61,489 bases of DNA from an uncultured bacterium (GTDB taxonomy: Bacteria; Planctomycetota; UBA8108; UBA1146): contig CAJXMG010000016.1 in assembly GCA_913056395.1 (NCBI GenBank), positions 1 through 61,489 of the forward strand, in the 5' to 3' direction. Below, piece by piece: positions 17,192 through 26,159 of the stretch. Every line of letters starts with the position of its first letter. Position 1 is the stretch's first letter. Position numbers and translations under genes: made by a program. A model generated the notes under the pieces. The model worked only from the letters and a program-made list of their open reading frames with translations, was not told the origin of the DNA and did not search any database.

Positions 17192-17530
17192 TTGAATCGG
17201 GGACTCTTGGATGGCATCTCCTGTGACCGCTGCGGAAAAAGCCTGCTGATCGACGAAGAGGTTCGTTATCAGGTTAAGGTCGTCGTCCAGGCCGCCTATG
17301 ATCCCATGGAAATTTCAGCGGAAGACTTGCAGGGTACCGGTCCCGAATCCTGGAAAAGCCTGATCAAATCCCTCGAGAATCTCAGCGCCGAGGAAGCACA
17401 GGATCAGGTTTACCGGGAGATTCGCTTCGATCTCTGTCCCCCGTGCCAGAAGATCTATCTGACCAATCCCATCCCCGGAACAGATGTCAGCGGGTCTTCC
17501 AATTCTAGCGGTTCGGGAATCTCTACGTAG
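17192..17530 (+). CDS. Small protein with two CxxC pairs, zinc-ribbon-like
   Basis: A 112-residue protein from a TTG start. It contains CDRCGKSLL near the N terminus and CPPCQK near residue 83, two CxxC pairs that probably bind one zinc, separated by an acidic helical segment. The tail is Ser/Gly-rich. I do not recognise a named family. It lies 39 nt after the glycosyltransferase gene. Its last 76 bases overlap the 3' end of the asparaginase gene on the other strand, which is a large convergent overlap. No clear ribosome-binding site was seen for the TTG, so the start may be wrong. Confidence 0.65.
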   Translation: MNRGLLDGISCDRCGKSLLIDEEVRYQVKVVVQAAYDPMEISAEDLQGTGPESWKSLIKSLENLSAEEAQDQVYREIRFDLCPPCQKIYLTNPIPGTDVSGSSNSSGSGIST

Positions 17531-18522
17531 ATCTCTCCCACCTGTTTTCCTGCCACGTTTGTCACACGGGGAGGGTGATCGGTGATCCAGCGATCAAAGG
17601 TGGTTTCGTCGATCCAGTGAGCCCTTTTCAACAGGTGCGGAATCACATGGATCAGTCCACGATCCGCACCGTCATGACTTTTGATGACCAGTGATCCTTT
17701 TTTGCCCCAGATCACCATGACCCCTTCCGCCCCTTCCTTGGCCCGAAACTTTCCGGCCAGGTAAGGTCTCCAGAGGAGAGGGAGCCGCCCCTCACCACTG
17801 AATGCCTTGGGGTGGGAATCGATGGCGTCGTGAACCCTTTGCACCCTGTTTTCCAGGCCACAACCTTTGAGAAACTCCGTGTGATGCAGTCTGTAAAACG
17901 CCCTTGCGATCGAAAGCAAAGGCATGTGGTAAGTGGGTGCTCCACAACCATCGGTGCCGTAACGCTCCTCTGTGAGTACCTCACCACTGAAGAGTTCAAT
18001 CATTGCACGAATCGCACGCTGGAGGGGATGCCTGAACTCCAGATAGCCAGATAACTCGAACTCTTGGTGGAGGGCTGCCAGCAACATGCCACTGTGTTTG
18101 CCCGAGCAATTGTTGCAGGTCGCATCCAGGGGTTCCTTCTCAGACAACATTCTTTGTCTCTGCCTGCGCGAGAAGGGAGCATGAATTCCACACTTCAGAT
18201 CCCCGATGGACAGATCACCCTTGGCCAAAAGCCCTCTGACAAGATCCCTGTGGAGATCTTCTCCCGCATGACTGGCACAAATGACGGCCAGTTCGCGAGG
18301 TGTCAGCGTGTACGCCTCATCGATTCCGGCGCGCAGCAGAGAAAGGGCCTGAAAGGGTTTCGCAACAGAACGAAGAAATGTCCCCCTGTCGGCGGCTCCA
18401 AACAAAAGGGGCGCTCCACCATGGGGGTACATAATTGCGGTGGCCGCATGGTGGGATTCCTCACAGGTTCCCCTGCCAACAATCGTTTGAATCTGGAATA
18501 CATTTTCAGTGTGACCGGCCAA
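17455..18522 (-). CDS. L-asparaginase II family protein
   Basis: A 355-residue protein of the asparaginase family PF06089 (Rhizobium AnsA type), unrelated to E. coli AnsB. Visible family blocks: RSVAKPFQALSLL, CASHAGEDLHRD, CNNCSGKHSGMLLAA, YGTDGCGAPTYHMPLL and VMVIWGKKGSLVIKSHDG. Enzymes of this group deamidate asparagine to aspartate in the cytoplasm. The start is a TTG at 18522 with a GGAGG site five bases upstream; no ATG near the N terminus fits better. Its 3' end overlaps the convergent zinc-ribbon gene. It starts 17 nt past the stop of the large HEAT-like gene, so it may share that transcript. Confidence 0.9.
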   Translation of the reverse strand: MAGHTENVFQIQTIVGRGTCEESHHAATAIMYPHGGAPLLFGAADRGTFLRSVAKPFQALSLLRAGIDEAYTLTPRELAVICASHAGEDLHRDLVRGLLAKGDLSIGDLKCGIHAPFSRRQRQRMLSEKEPLDATCNNCSGKHSGMLLAALHQEFELSGYLEFRHPLQRAIRAMIELFSGEVLTEERYGTDGCGAPTYHMPLLSIARAFYRLHHTEFLKGCGLENRVQRVHDAIDSHPKAFSGEGRLPLLWRPYLAGKFRAKEGAEGVMVIWGKKGSLVIKSHDGADRGLIHVIPHLLKRAHWIDETTFDRWITDHPPRVTNVAGKQVGEIYVEIPEPLELEDPLTSVPGMGLVR

Positions 18523-18539
18523 TAGTGCCTCCGCGGCGA

Positions 18540-21164
18540 TTACTCCCTGACCGGCTCCTCACTGACTTCTTCGACAGGGGCCGGATCGGTTTCTTTTTCA
18601 ATAGGCTCCGATCGAGCTTCCAGCGCATCGATACGGTTCAGTATAGTTTCCCGTTCAGATCGCTCTTCCGCCAGTACTCTTAGGCCCCGAATCAGTTCCG
18701 CTTCTGCAGTTTCGAGACTTCTCTGCTCCAATTGATCCAGTAACCATGTCCATGGATCCCGGGAGAAATAACTTTTGACTGCTGGAGCCCCACTTCTGGT
18801 GGTCACGGCCTCTAGATAGACTGTGAAAGACTGGATGATTCTGGGAGCCGCGCCGGCACCCAGTGCTTCGGAGACAACCGCACGGCCGTCGATTTCACGG
18901 GCCAGTTGGCGTAATTGGGCGACAGCTTCTGCATGAGGACCTATGACCGGATCATTACCCATCAACGCCAATGAATCGACCAACTCCTGTTTCATTTCAT
19001 TCCAGGCAGTTTCATCCGAGCCCGCTTCCGACTGAGCTCCAGCAGAAGCCTTGGTCAGGAAATCTTGAACAAGAATCTCAAACCGCTTCGCCTGTAATCG
19101 GGCCCAGCGCTCAAACCTCTGTGGATCGCGATCACGGAGATCTGTTGGCTGCACCTTCGCCCGAAGCAGATCAATCACCGAAGATGATTTCAGCAGGTTT
19201 GATCCCCATGGATTCAGCTCACCTTCCTCGTTGAGAAGGAATGACTGAGCCAACTGCAGCGATTCATCCCCCACCACCTGTGTCGTCGCTAATTTGAGAG
19301 CGGACTCCCGGAGCGTATCGGAAGGAGAGATCTCTCCCAGAATCCTGACGATTCCACTGACCGCCTCACTTCCGCCAATCGAGCCAATCATCGCCAATGC
19401 GGCACCGCGTTCCGCCTCGCTCTCACCTGCTCCTTGCAACACCATAGAAACGAGGATGGGAATCCCCTCTGGAACACCCAATCGTCCGATGCCATTGATG
19501 GCCAGTGAGCGGATATTGGACTCTTTTGTCGCCTTGATCAGTTCGTCGTAATACTGCAATACCTGACCCACGGAAGACTGCGGTACCTGACCATAGACCA
19601 GAGCTTCGAGAACCACTTCTCCAAGAGCAGGATTCAGGCGGGCAACGCGGAAGAGAATACCCACCGTATTTTCAGAGAAACCGATGGATCGGGCAGCCCC
19701 TACCAGGCGCCTGATTTCAGCACCATCGACTTTTTTATCCACACCGGGAATAAACCGGATGATGGCGGCATCAACTTCGTCGGACACTGGAGCACGCAGG
19801 GCCATCGCAGTACTCAATGCCTCCCGGGCCAACCTTCGGGATCCGTTGGTCAGATCCGGATTCAATCGGGAGATGTGGAATCGAAGGATCTGAAGAAGGT
19901 CCGAGTCATCCCTGAAATCCGCAAATTCCCTCAAGGCAGAGAGGCTCAACAGAGCGAGTTGCTGAAACTGAGAGGAACTTCTGGCACTGTTGGATCTTTC
20001 CTGAAGTACCGCAATCAAACGCTCAAAAATGGGGCGAAAGAGGCGAAGTCGGTTTTCAACTCCTCCATTTGAATCGGAGGAGGAAAAGTCCTTGAAATAC
20101 TCACCAGCCCGACTAATTGCTGCAGAACGGATTCGGTGAGCTTCCGTGTTTGCCATCGATTCGATCAGCCAGTTGAGGTATCGCTCGGGGTTACTTCCCA
20201 TGCGGAGGTATTGATCCGCACGATTCCACATCGCCAATTCACGCTCTTGGCCAGCCGCTTCGGTTCTTGCAACGATGCCATCCAGAATCGGCAAGTCACC
20301 ATTGGCTTCCCACCAAGCGATCCAACCTGCCTGATCGAGATCCAATTTCATGAACTCAGCCAATGATGACAAAATAGTAGGGGCCGCAGTTTCAGAGGAA
20401 TCCCTCAATCGATCGATGGCCACCTCGATCACCGCTCGGGGGTCACCGACTGTCAAAACATCGAAGAGACGAGCCACTTGCAGTGGGTCGGTGGCGACTC
20501 GAAACTCTGTGATCAATCGATCACGAACCGCCTCATCCATCGACCACTTGCGAAAACTGTTTTCGACTTCCTCAAGGAAGGGCCAATTCGCTTCTTGTTG
20601 CAACAATACGGTCAGGATCAAAATTCCGGTGTTACTGTTCGTGATCAATTCATCCTGAAGAATAAATCGGGTGCGCACGGGGTTCTCAAGGGCACGATCG
20701 GTCAGCATTTCGAGGATCAGTGGATTGATCCATTGAGGCGGGTTTTCCCGTTCCAGGCGAGCTCCCAGAAGCGTCATCGCCCGAACCCAGTCCGAGTTAT
20801 CAGCGGAATCGAAGAAACTGCGAACCTTTTTGAGCAGCTGGTCGTCAGGATCTTCCTCGACTACTGGGTCCTGGGAATCCTGTTTTTGACCTGGGTCCGC
20901 TGAAGGGATCGTCACCGGAGGGTCTTGAACTTCCTGACTCTGAATCTCCTCAACTGGCAGAACCACGCCCGATTCAACCTTTGTCGATCCATCAGTAGAG
21001 CCATTGCCAGAAGAGTCTTGGGAAAACACATGATTCGGAGCGAAAGCAATGCCGAGCATCGACAAGAAAAAGACCCCTACAGAGAGAAGGCCAGACCTGA
21101 ATGCTCTTCCCTCTCGAATGAGAAGGATCACATCATCCACCCATCGGATTCCATTGATCGACAA
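18540..21164 (-). CDS. Large exported HEAT-repeat-like protein
   Basis: An approximately 874-residue protein. The N terminus carries a hydrophobic stretch (SGLLSVGVFFLSMLGIAFA) ending near VFSQ, a likely signal peptide, then a Ser/Asp/Pro/Gln-rich low-complexity region of about 80 residues. The bulk is helical with repeated units such as GIPILVSMVLQGAGESEAERGA followed by IGSIGGSEAVSGIVRILGEI, which look like HEAT repeats. A coiled-coil-like Glu/Arg-rich tail ends with RSEPIEKETDPAPVEEV. I chose the TTG at 21164 because AGGGGA precedes it; a GTG at 21185 is an alternative. Function unknown; a binding or scaffolding role outside the cytoplasm is an inference. Confidence 0.78.
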   Translation of the reverse strand: MSINGIRWVDDVILLIREGRAFRSGLLSVGVFFLSMLGIAFAPNHVFSQDSSGNGSTDGSTKVESGVVLPVEEIQSQEVQDPPVTIPSADPGQKQDSQDPVVEEDPDDQLLKKVRSFFDSADNSDWVRAMTLLGARLERENPPQWINPLILEMLTDRALENPVRTRFILQDELITNSNTGILILTVLLQQEANWPFLEEVENSFRKWSMDEAVRDRLITEFRVATDPLQVARLFDVLTVGDPRAVIEVAIDRLRDSSETAAPTILSSLAEFMKLDLDQAGWIAWWEANGDLPILDGIVARTEAAGQERELAMWNRADQYLRMGSNPERYLNWLIESMANTEAHRIRSAAISRAGEYFKDFSSSDSNGGVENRLRLFRPIFERLIAVLQERSNSARSSSQFQQLALLSLSALREFADFRDDSDLLQILRFHISRLNPDLTNGSRRLAREALSTAMALRAPVSDEVDAAIIRFIPGVDKKVDGAEIRRLVGAARSIGFSENTVGILFRVARLNPALGEVVLEALVYGQVPQSSVGQVLQYYDELIKATKESNIRSLAINGIGRLGVPEGIPILVSMVLQGAGESEAERGAALAMIGSIGGSEAVSGIVRILGEISPSDTLRESALKLATTQVVGDESLQLAQSFLLNEEGELNPWGSNLLKSSSVIDLLRAKVQPTDLRDRDPQRFERWARLQAKRFEILVQDFLTKASAGAQSEAGSDETAWNEMKQELVDSLALMGNDPVIGPHAEAVAQLRQLAREIDGRAVVSEALGAGAAPRIIQSFTVYLEAVTTRSGAPAVKSYFSRDPWTWLLDQLEQRSLETAEAELIRGLRVLAEERSERETILNRIDALEARSEPIEKETDPAPVEEVSEEPVRE

Positions 21165-21315
21165 TTTCTTTCCCCTGCACTTCACCCGCCTGCGCTAATC
21201 ATATCGATTCCATGAGGTCTATTCGTGAATCCCGAAAGGAATCAGCGGTCAAACCCTACAAGGAAAACGGCCCAGTCAATGGAAGCGATCCCATGAAGCA
21301 CGAAGGCCCTCAACC

Positions 21316-21333
21316 CTGTTCAGACTTGAACAG
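21316..21333. other. Perfect inverted repeat
   Basis: CTGTTCA at 21316-21322 and TGAACAG at 21327-21333 with a four-base spacer, in the 218-nt gap between spoVG and the HEAT-like gene. There is no adjacent T-run, so it is a poor intrinsic terminator. It could be a protein-binding site or a weak terminator for the spoVG transcript. Confidence 0.4.
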
Positions 21334-21382
21334 TGTACTCCCTGACAGGGATCTTGACTGCCTGATTCTCCGAAGAACCTGA

Positions 21383-21961
21383 TTAGAAAATTCCGGTACT
21401 GAAATTGTCCTCCGGAGGAGGCATCGACTCCTCCGACTCTGTCGAGTCCGGCTTATTGAGGAATTCTGCTTCGGAAGCTCGCTCGCGCTCGACATCCTCC
21501 AGGGGGCCTCTCGGTGCAGGCTGCTCCTGGCGCTCCCGTTCCTGAGAATGATTCTGCTCCTCAAAGGAACGCTCACCCTCGTAGCCTTCCTCTTCATCGA
21601 GGAAATTGTCGTAGGCGTCCAAAACCGAATCCTGAATTTCTTCGCGGAAGTTGGTCACGATGGGATGGGCGATGTCTGCGTGCAGCTTACTGCGTCCCTG
21701 CTCTACCTGATCGGAAAGAGCGCGATCGATGGAATTCCCACATTGATTACAATAATTGCTGCGAACCACGTTTTTGAAATTACAGCCTGGACAGCGGACC
21801 GTCAGCTTGCGGCTCGGCATGGCGATAAATAGCCCTTTGCTGCCTTCGATCACGCGAATGTCGCGAACCACAAAGCAGTTATCGAAAGTGACGCTGCAAA
21901 ATGCTTTGAGCTTGTCTTCCTTGGACCCCGCAGGGCTGACTCGAATTTCAGTAATCTCCAA
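21383..21961 (-). CDS. spoVG: SpoVG-family protein with zinc ribbon and acidic tail
   Basis: A 192-residue protein. Residues 1-55 are a canonical SpoVG domain (MEITEIRV, KAFCSVTFDNCFVVRDIRVIEG, FIAMPSRK), a small nucleic-acid-binding regulator best known from Firmicutes. Unlike the short classical form, a CPGC...CNQCG zinc ribbon follows the AMPSRK motif, and then HADIAHP, the usual end of SpoVG. A tail of about 80 Glu/Asp-rich residues is added. It is the last gene of the psd-pssA-folK-panC-ispE run, with 119 nt between it and ispE. The ispE-spoVG neighbourhood is also seen in Bacillus. Confidence 0.9.
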   Translation of the reverse strand: MEITEIRVSPAGSKEDKLKAFCSVTFDNCFVVRDIRVIEGSKGLFIAMPSRKLTVRCPGCNFKNVVRSNYCNQCGNSIDRALSDQVEQGRSKLHADIAHPIVTNFREEIQDSVLDAYDNFLDEEEGYEGERSFEEQNHSQERERQEQPAPRGPLEDVERERASEAEFLNKPDSTESEESMPPPEDNFSTGIF

Positions 21962-22080
21962 GGGGCCTCACCTTCCTGTCTCCGACCGAACTGGTGGTCA
22001 ACAAATTTGCAACAACTTGAACGATAGAAGTCCCATATCCAAAGGACACACGACTCATTCGATGGCAAGGCGAAGACTCG

Positions 22081-23031
22081 TCAGAAACCGGTCAGCAACG
22101 AAACCACATGAATCTCGTCGCCCTGGATTCCGCTAACTGAGGAGTCATCTTCCGCCCGGAATCTGGAAGCGATCAACCCTCTCAGAAGGGTGGCGTCCGC
22201 CTCAGAAGCCTCAGGGCCAGTAGCAAAAATGACAAAACCAGAGCCACTCCCGGTCATGATCCATCGACCGGAAAATCGATCTTCCAGCAGATCGGAGATC
22301 TGGGCGATTCTGGGATCCAGCCTCTTCGCCCCATCAAGGAGTCGATTGAACAGATGCTGGAAACCTTCCTGCCCATGCCGGAAGTTCTTGATATCGAAAT
22401 TGCGACACATATGACCGGATGTCAAGGGACCGCCCAATTGCTGATAAACTTCCGCGGTACTGAGACCAAAGCCGGGATACCAGATGCATGCATAGGGGGA
22501 GAGTCCCGTAAACAATGGCTCCTGCATAGGTTCGAGAATTTCTCCCCGCCCCCTGACCACTGCAGGTCCGTCCCCAAGAAAGAAGGAAATATCAGATCCC
22601 AGAGCCTCCGCATCCGCTATCACCCCGGTCCATCCACGAGGATCAGGAAATTTCCGATGGAGGCACTTCAGGATAGCAGCCGCATTTCCACTCCCTCCAC
22701 CCAAACCGGCTTGGGCCGGGATTCGTTTATACAATTCGAAGTGCACGGGTGGAATTGGTCGACTATGGCGAGCGAGATGAAGCGCTTTGAGAACCAAGTT
22801 TGAACCGTCCTCGGGAGCCCCTCCATTAGGTACTTCCAAAAGATCTTCCTCGACACCGAATTTCACCGAAATGTGATCCACCAATGTGGTCGGTGCCATC
22901 AGTGAAACGAGTTCATGAAACCCATCGTCACGGCGCCGGAGAATTTCCAGCCACAAATTGATCTTGGCTGGAGAAGTAACGGTGATGGCATCTTTCGTTT
23001 CTTCCAGCACCGGGATCATGGGGGTATTCAT
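22081..23031 (-). CDS. ispE: 4-diphosphocytidyl-2-C-methyl-D-erythritol kinase
   Basis: IspE phosphorylates CDP-methylerythritol in the MEP pathway of isoprenoid synthesis. The 316-residue GHMP-type kinase has PAKINLWLEILRRRDDGFHEL near the N terminus and the ATP-binding glycine loop RIPAQAGLGGGSGNAAAIL around residues 105-123. A third motif near the C terminus, IMTGSGSGFVIFA, also fits. Length is normal. The start ATG overlaps the panC stop by four bases. It indicates that the organism makes isoprenoids by the MEP route. Confidence 0.95.
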   Translation of the reverse strand: MNTPMIPVLEETKDAITVTSPAKINLWLEILRRRDDGFHELVSLMAPTTLVDHISVKFGVEEDLLEVPNGGAPEDGSNLVLKALHLARHSRPIPPVHFELYKRIPAQAGLGGGSGNAAAILKCLHRKFPDPRGWTGVIADAEALGSDISFFLGDGPAVVRGRGEILEPMQEPLFTGLSPYACIWYPGFGLSTAEVYQQLGGPLTSGHMCRNFDIKNFRHGQEGFQHLFNRLLDGAKRLDPRIAQISDLLEDRFSGRWIMTGSGSGFVIFATGPEASEADATLLRGLIASRFRAEDDSSVSGIQGDEIHVVSLLTGF

Positions 23032-23918
23032 GAAAAAAACTCCAGAGTGATGTTGTCGATGAGACGTACCTCACCAGCACGTGCTGCAATGCACACTGCC
23101 ACATCGCCCTTGGCTTCTCCGACAACAGGAGAGAGGTCGTTGCGATCGACCATCTCGAGGTACTCCAATTCCAGATCAGGATCGAGAACGCTCATCGCCC
23201 CTTCGATCAGGGAATGGACCATGCGATCTCCCCCTCGCCATGACTCTTCGATGGCAAACAATGCCTTTGAAAGACTGAGAGCCCGTTGCCGCTCTTCGGC
23301 AGTCAGTCGAACATTTCGACTCGACATCGCTAGCCCATCGCTCTCGCGTACCATAGGGCAGCGAACAATCTCTGTATCAACATGCAAATCGGTCACCATT
23401 CTCTCAATGATGGTGACCTGCTGCAGATCCTTCTCGCCAAAGAAGGCTTTCGTCGGTTGAAACAACTGGAACAGCTTGAGCACGATGAGGCAGACACCGC
23501 CAAAGTGATGGGGTCTGGATTTGCCACAAAGACGATCGGCCAGTTCCGGTACCGCTACCGTGGTGGCGAATCCTGTGGGATACAGGTCCCGGGAATTTCC
23601 CAGCCAGACCAGATCCGCCCCTTCCTGTTCCGCCAGTTGCAGATCCGAATCCAGAGTTCTAGGATAAGAATCCAGATCTTCACCCGGTGCAAACTGTGTC
23701 GGATTGACGAAGATGGTCAAGGCGACGACGCCACACTCCCGACGAGCCTGGCGGATCAGTGACAAATGACCTTCGTGGAGAGCTCCCATCGTCGGAACGA
23801 GTCCGATGACTCGCCCTGATTGCTGAGATTTCCGCCACTGCTGCAGCTCTGCAACGATGCTCTGGGAAGATCGAAGGCTTTTTTCTGTCCCTTGCTGATC
23901 TACGCCGATGATCTGCAT
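23028..23918 (-). CDS. panC: Pantothenate synthetase
   Basis: PanC joins pantoate and beta-alanine using ATP to make pantothenate, the coenzyme A precursor. The 296-residue protein shows the nucleotidyltransferase-fold motif VPTMGALHEGHLSLI, then SIFVNPTQF-type sequence (TIFVNPTQFAPGEDL), YPRTLDSD, FFGEKDLQQ and CPMVRESDGLAMSSRNVRL (KMSKS-like). I chose the ATG at 23918, which follows AAGGGG and overlaps the folK stop by one base (TGATG); a longer open frame upstream has no start signal. It overlaps ispE at the other end. Confidence 0.95.
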   Translation of the reverse strand: MQIIGVDQQGTEKSLRSSQSIVAELQQWRKSQQSGRVIGLVPTMGALHEGHLSLIRQARRECGVVALTIFVNPTQFAPGEDLDSYPRTLDSDLQLAEQEGADLVWLGNSRDLYPTGFATTVAVPELADRLCGKSRPHHFGGVCLIVLKLFQLFQPTKAFFGEKDLQQVTIIERMVTDLHVDTEIVRCPMVRESDGLAMSSRNVRLTAEERQRALSLSKALFAIEESWRGGDRMVHSLIEGAMSVLDPDLELEYLEMVDRNDLSPVVGEAKGDVAVCIAARAGEVRLIDNITLEFFS

Positions 23919-24397
23919 CACGCAGTCCCCTTCAGCGAAGAAGGCAACGCGGCCAACAAGTCGCCCACTGATCGACACAACACCGGAACCACAAAGTCCG
24001 GTTCGAGATCTGCCCATGGAGCAAGGACGAAGGATCTCTCGGCCAATCTGGGATGGGGGATCGTCAACTTCGGCTCAGAAACCTGCTGATCACCAAAGGT
24101 CAGGATATCGATATCGATACTCCTGGGCCCCCACTGCTCCATTCGTTCACGCCCCATCTGCAATTCAATTCCCAGGCAAATCCTCAAGGCTTCCAGTGCA
24201 GACACAGTGCATTCTCCGCGGATGACCTGATTCAAATATCTTCCTTGCGGAGGACCGACAGGTTCGGTTTCGTGAATCGGCGAACAGCAGAGATTTGTGA
24301 GCAGTCGCTCTTCGATCATTTCTCTCGCCTGCTGCAGTAACCGCTCCCGGTCACCGAGGTTGGAACCCAATGCCAGCCTGACGGGAACGAGCTTCAT
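23918..24397 (-). CDS. folK: 6-hydroxymethyl-7,8-dihydropterin pyrophosphokinase
   Basis: HPPK transfers pyrophosphate from ATP to hydroxymethyldihydropterin in folate synthesis. The 159-residue protein opens VRLALGSNLGDRERLL and has NQVIRGEC, then GPRSIDIDILTFGDQQVSEPKLTIPHPRLAERSFVLAP, in which the two Asp bind magnesium. Length matches E. coli FolK. The ATG at 24397 follows GGAGTCGG and overlaps the pssA stop (ATGA). The neighbours are membrane-lipid and pantothenate genes, a mixed operon of core metabolism. Confidence 0.94.
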   Translation of the reverse strand: MKLVPVRLALGSNLGDRERLLQQAREMIEERLLTNLCCSPIHETEPVGPPQGRYLNQVIRGECTVSALEALRICLGIELQMGRERMEQWGPRSIDIDILTFGDQQVSEPKLTIPHPRLAERSFVLAPWADLEPDFVVPVLCRSVGDLLAALPSSLKGTA

Positions 24398-25296
24398 TCC
24401 GACTCCGGATCTGAACCTGATGGAGCTGACGGGTTCTCTGCTTCCACTGACTTCTTGCGCGAAAAAGGTCGCCACAGAAACGCAAGAATGGGTGAGATCC
24501 CATAAATCACAAATCCCAGAAGAATCACCGGTTCAGCGAAGAAAACCAGCAGTGTTGCGCCGAAGACCATACTGGTGAAGCGATCGAAGTTCATTCCCCG
24601 GCGCATCAGAACTGTCCCCATATGGGTATAGCAGATCCTTTGCGAAACCATCAGGTATCCCAGGACAAAACAGGTTACGGGAAGGTAGGAAGTGACACCC
24701 TGATTGAAGAGATCGACCCAGCCCGGTTTCTCCGCGGCCAAAAACTTCAGATCCCATGAATCCCAGTCGCTCAGCCAGAAAAAACAGATCACCAGACCTG
24801 AGACCACTCCCGCGGCACCCGGTGTGGGAAGTCCCACGAAAGCTTCTGCTTCATCAGGATCGTCCTTCTCGGCCTTGACCGAGTTGAAACGGGCGAGACG
24901 AAGCAATGCCCCCAGAAAATAGGCGAGGGAGAAGAGCCACATCATTTTGCCGAGTGGGGTCACGAAGTCGTTCGCCTCAGAGTGATGGAACATCGCCAGA
25001 GCAAGGCCTGCGGGTGCCAATCCGAAACTGACCAGATCCGCAAGAGAGTCCAGCTGTGCTCCCAGAGTGGTCCCACCACCGGTAACCCGGGCCACCTTGC
25101 CATCAAAGACATCAAAGAGCATGCCTGCGAGGATAAACCAGGCTGCTTGCTCAAGTCGTTCGAGGGGATCGGAGGATCCGCCCTCGAGGCTCCCGGCGAT
25201 CAGGGTCAGTGCAATGAAGCCACAAACGGCATTGCACAATGTGATCGTGTTGGGAATAAAGGCGACTCGCCTGTTTGTCTCAGTCGATCCAATCAC
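24394..25296 (-). CDS. pssA: CDP-diacylglycerol-serine O-phosphatidyltransferase
   Basis: PssA makes phosphatidylserine from CDP-diacylglycerol and serine; Psd next to it then makes phosphatidylethanolamine. The 300-residue membrane protein has several hydrophobic segments and the CDP-alcohol phosphotransferase signature: DGKVAR, then G at eight residues, then DSLAD, where the four Asp bind metal and catalyse. The start chosen is the GTG at 25296, inside the end of psd (17-base overlap), because the first family-like sequence (RRVAFIPNTITLCN) begins soon after. The tail is Ser/Glu-rich. Confidence 0.92.
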   Translation of the reverse strand: MIGSTETNRRVAFIPNTITLCNAVCGFIALTLIAGSLEGGSSDPLERLEQAAWFILAGMLFDVFDGKVARVTGGGTTLGAQLDSLADLVSFGLAPAGLALAMFHHSEANDFVTPLGKMMWLFSLAYFLGALLRLARFNSVKAEKDDPDEAEAFVGLPTPGAAGVVSGLVICFFWLSDWDSWDLKFLAAEKPGWVDLFNQGVTSYLPVTCFVLGYLMVSQRICYTHMGTVLMRRGMNFDRFTSMVFGATLLVFFAEPVILLGFVIYGISPILAFLWRPFSRKKSVEAENPSAPSGSDPESE

Positions 25297-26008
25297 CCAG
25301 CACCGTCTTTCCGCCGTGAACCTTGTCTCCGACCTTGACCGCAGATTTGAACGCCACTCCATCTCGCGCGGGAATGATGATTTCAGTCTGGGATCCAAAA
25401 CGGATCATTCCGAAATCGAAACCTCTCTTCACCGACTCACCCACTTCCAGCGGGCAGACGATGCGTCGGGCGATCAAGCCGGCAATCTGACGCACAAGAA
25501 TCGGCACTCCCGAGGTACTTCGAAGTCCTATCTCCTGACGTTCGTTAACCTCCCGGGCTTCTGCTCCCACCGCATTGCGAAATTCGCCGGGGATGTAACG
25601 CAAATGTTCGATCTCTCCATCCACAGGAATGCGATTCACGTGAACATTGAAGACGGACAAAAAGATGTGGATTCGCAGAGCTTGACCGTCGACGTAGTTT
25701 TCGTCGTCGACCACATCGACTCCGATGACCTTGCCATCTGCAGGGGAAATCGGTTGGTCTCCCTCCGGAGCAACCCTGCAGGGATTGCGGAAGAAGTTGA
25801 GGCAGAATAGCCACAAACCGCCGAAGAATGCCCAGCCGCCTATACGGACCTGCTCATTCTGCAGGAGGATCAAAGACAGGGACCCGGCGACACAGAAAAA
25901 TGTGATCCACGCGATAACTGGGGTGCCATGGCGGGTCAGTCGATTGCCGAACCAACCCCTGGCGGAGCTGCGATTTCCGGATGTGGTTTCGCTCACTTCG
26001 GTTTCCAA
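25280..26008 (-). CDS. psd: Phosphatidylserine decarboxylase
   Basis: A 242-residue Psd of the short archaeal/bacterial type, which turns phosphatidylserine into phosphatidylethanolamine with a pyruvoyl group made by self-cleavage. The likely cleavage site is the Gly-Ser in GMIRFGSQTEI, near residue 202. Upstream are two hydrophobic segments (VIAWITFFCVAGSLSLILL and WAFFGGLWLFCLNFF), then FFRNPCR, SPADGKV and FLSVFNVHVNRIP, all typical. The TTG start at 26008 has AGGAG upstream. First gene of the run down to spoVG, divergent from eno. Confidence 0.94.
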   Translation of the reverse strand: METEVSETTSGNRSSARGWFGNRLTRHGTPVIAWITFFCVAGSLSLILLQNEQVRIGGWAFFGGLWLFCLNFFRNPCRVAPEGDQPISPADGKVIGVDVVDDENYVDGQALRIHIFLSVFNVHVNRIPVDGEIEHLRYIPGEFRNAVGAEAREVNERQEIGLRSTSGVPILVRQIAGLIARRIVCPLEVGESVKRGFDFGMIRFGSQTEIIIPARDGVAFKSAVKVGDKVHGGKTVLGDWID

Positions 26009-26159
26009 TCTAGAAACTCCTGACTGCCCGATCGGTTGACACGTGGGGTCCCGGACAAGGACAATCCACTGCCTCCATCGTGAAGCATCCCGAAGGTGGA
26101 GGCAACTGACCCGAAGAAGTGGGAATCGGCATTTTCCGACCGCTGGAATGGAAGATCAG

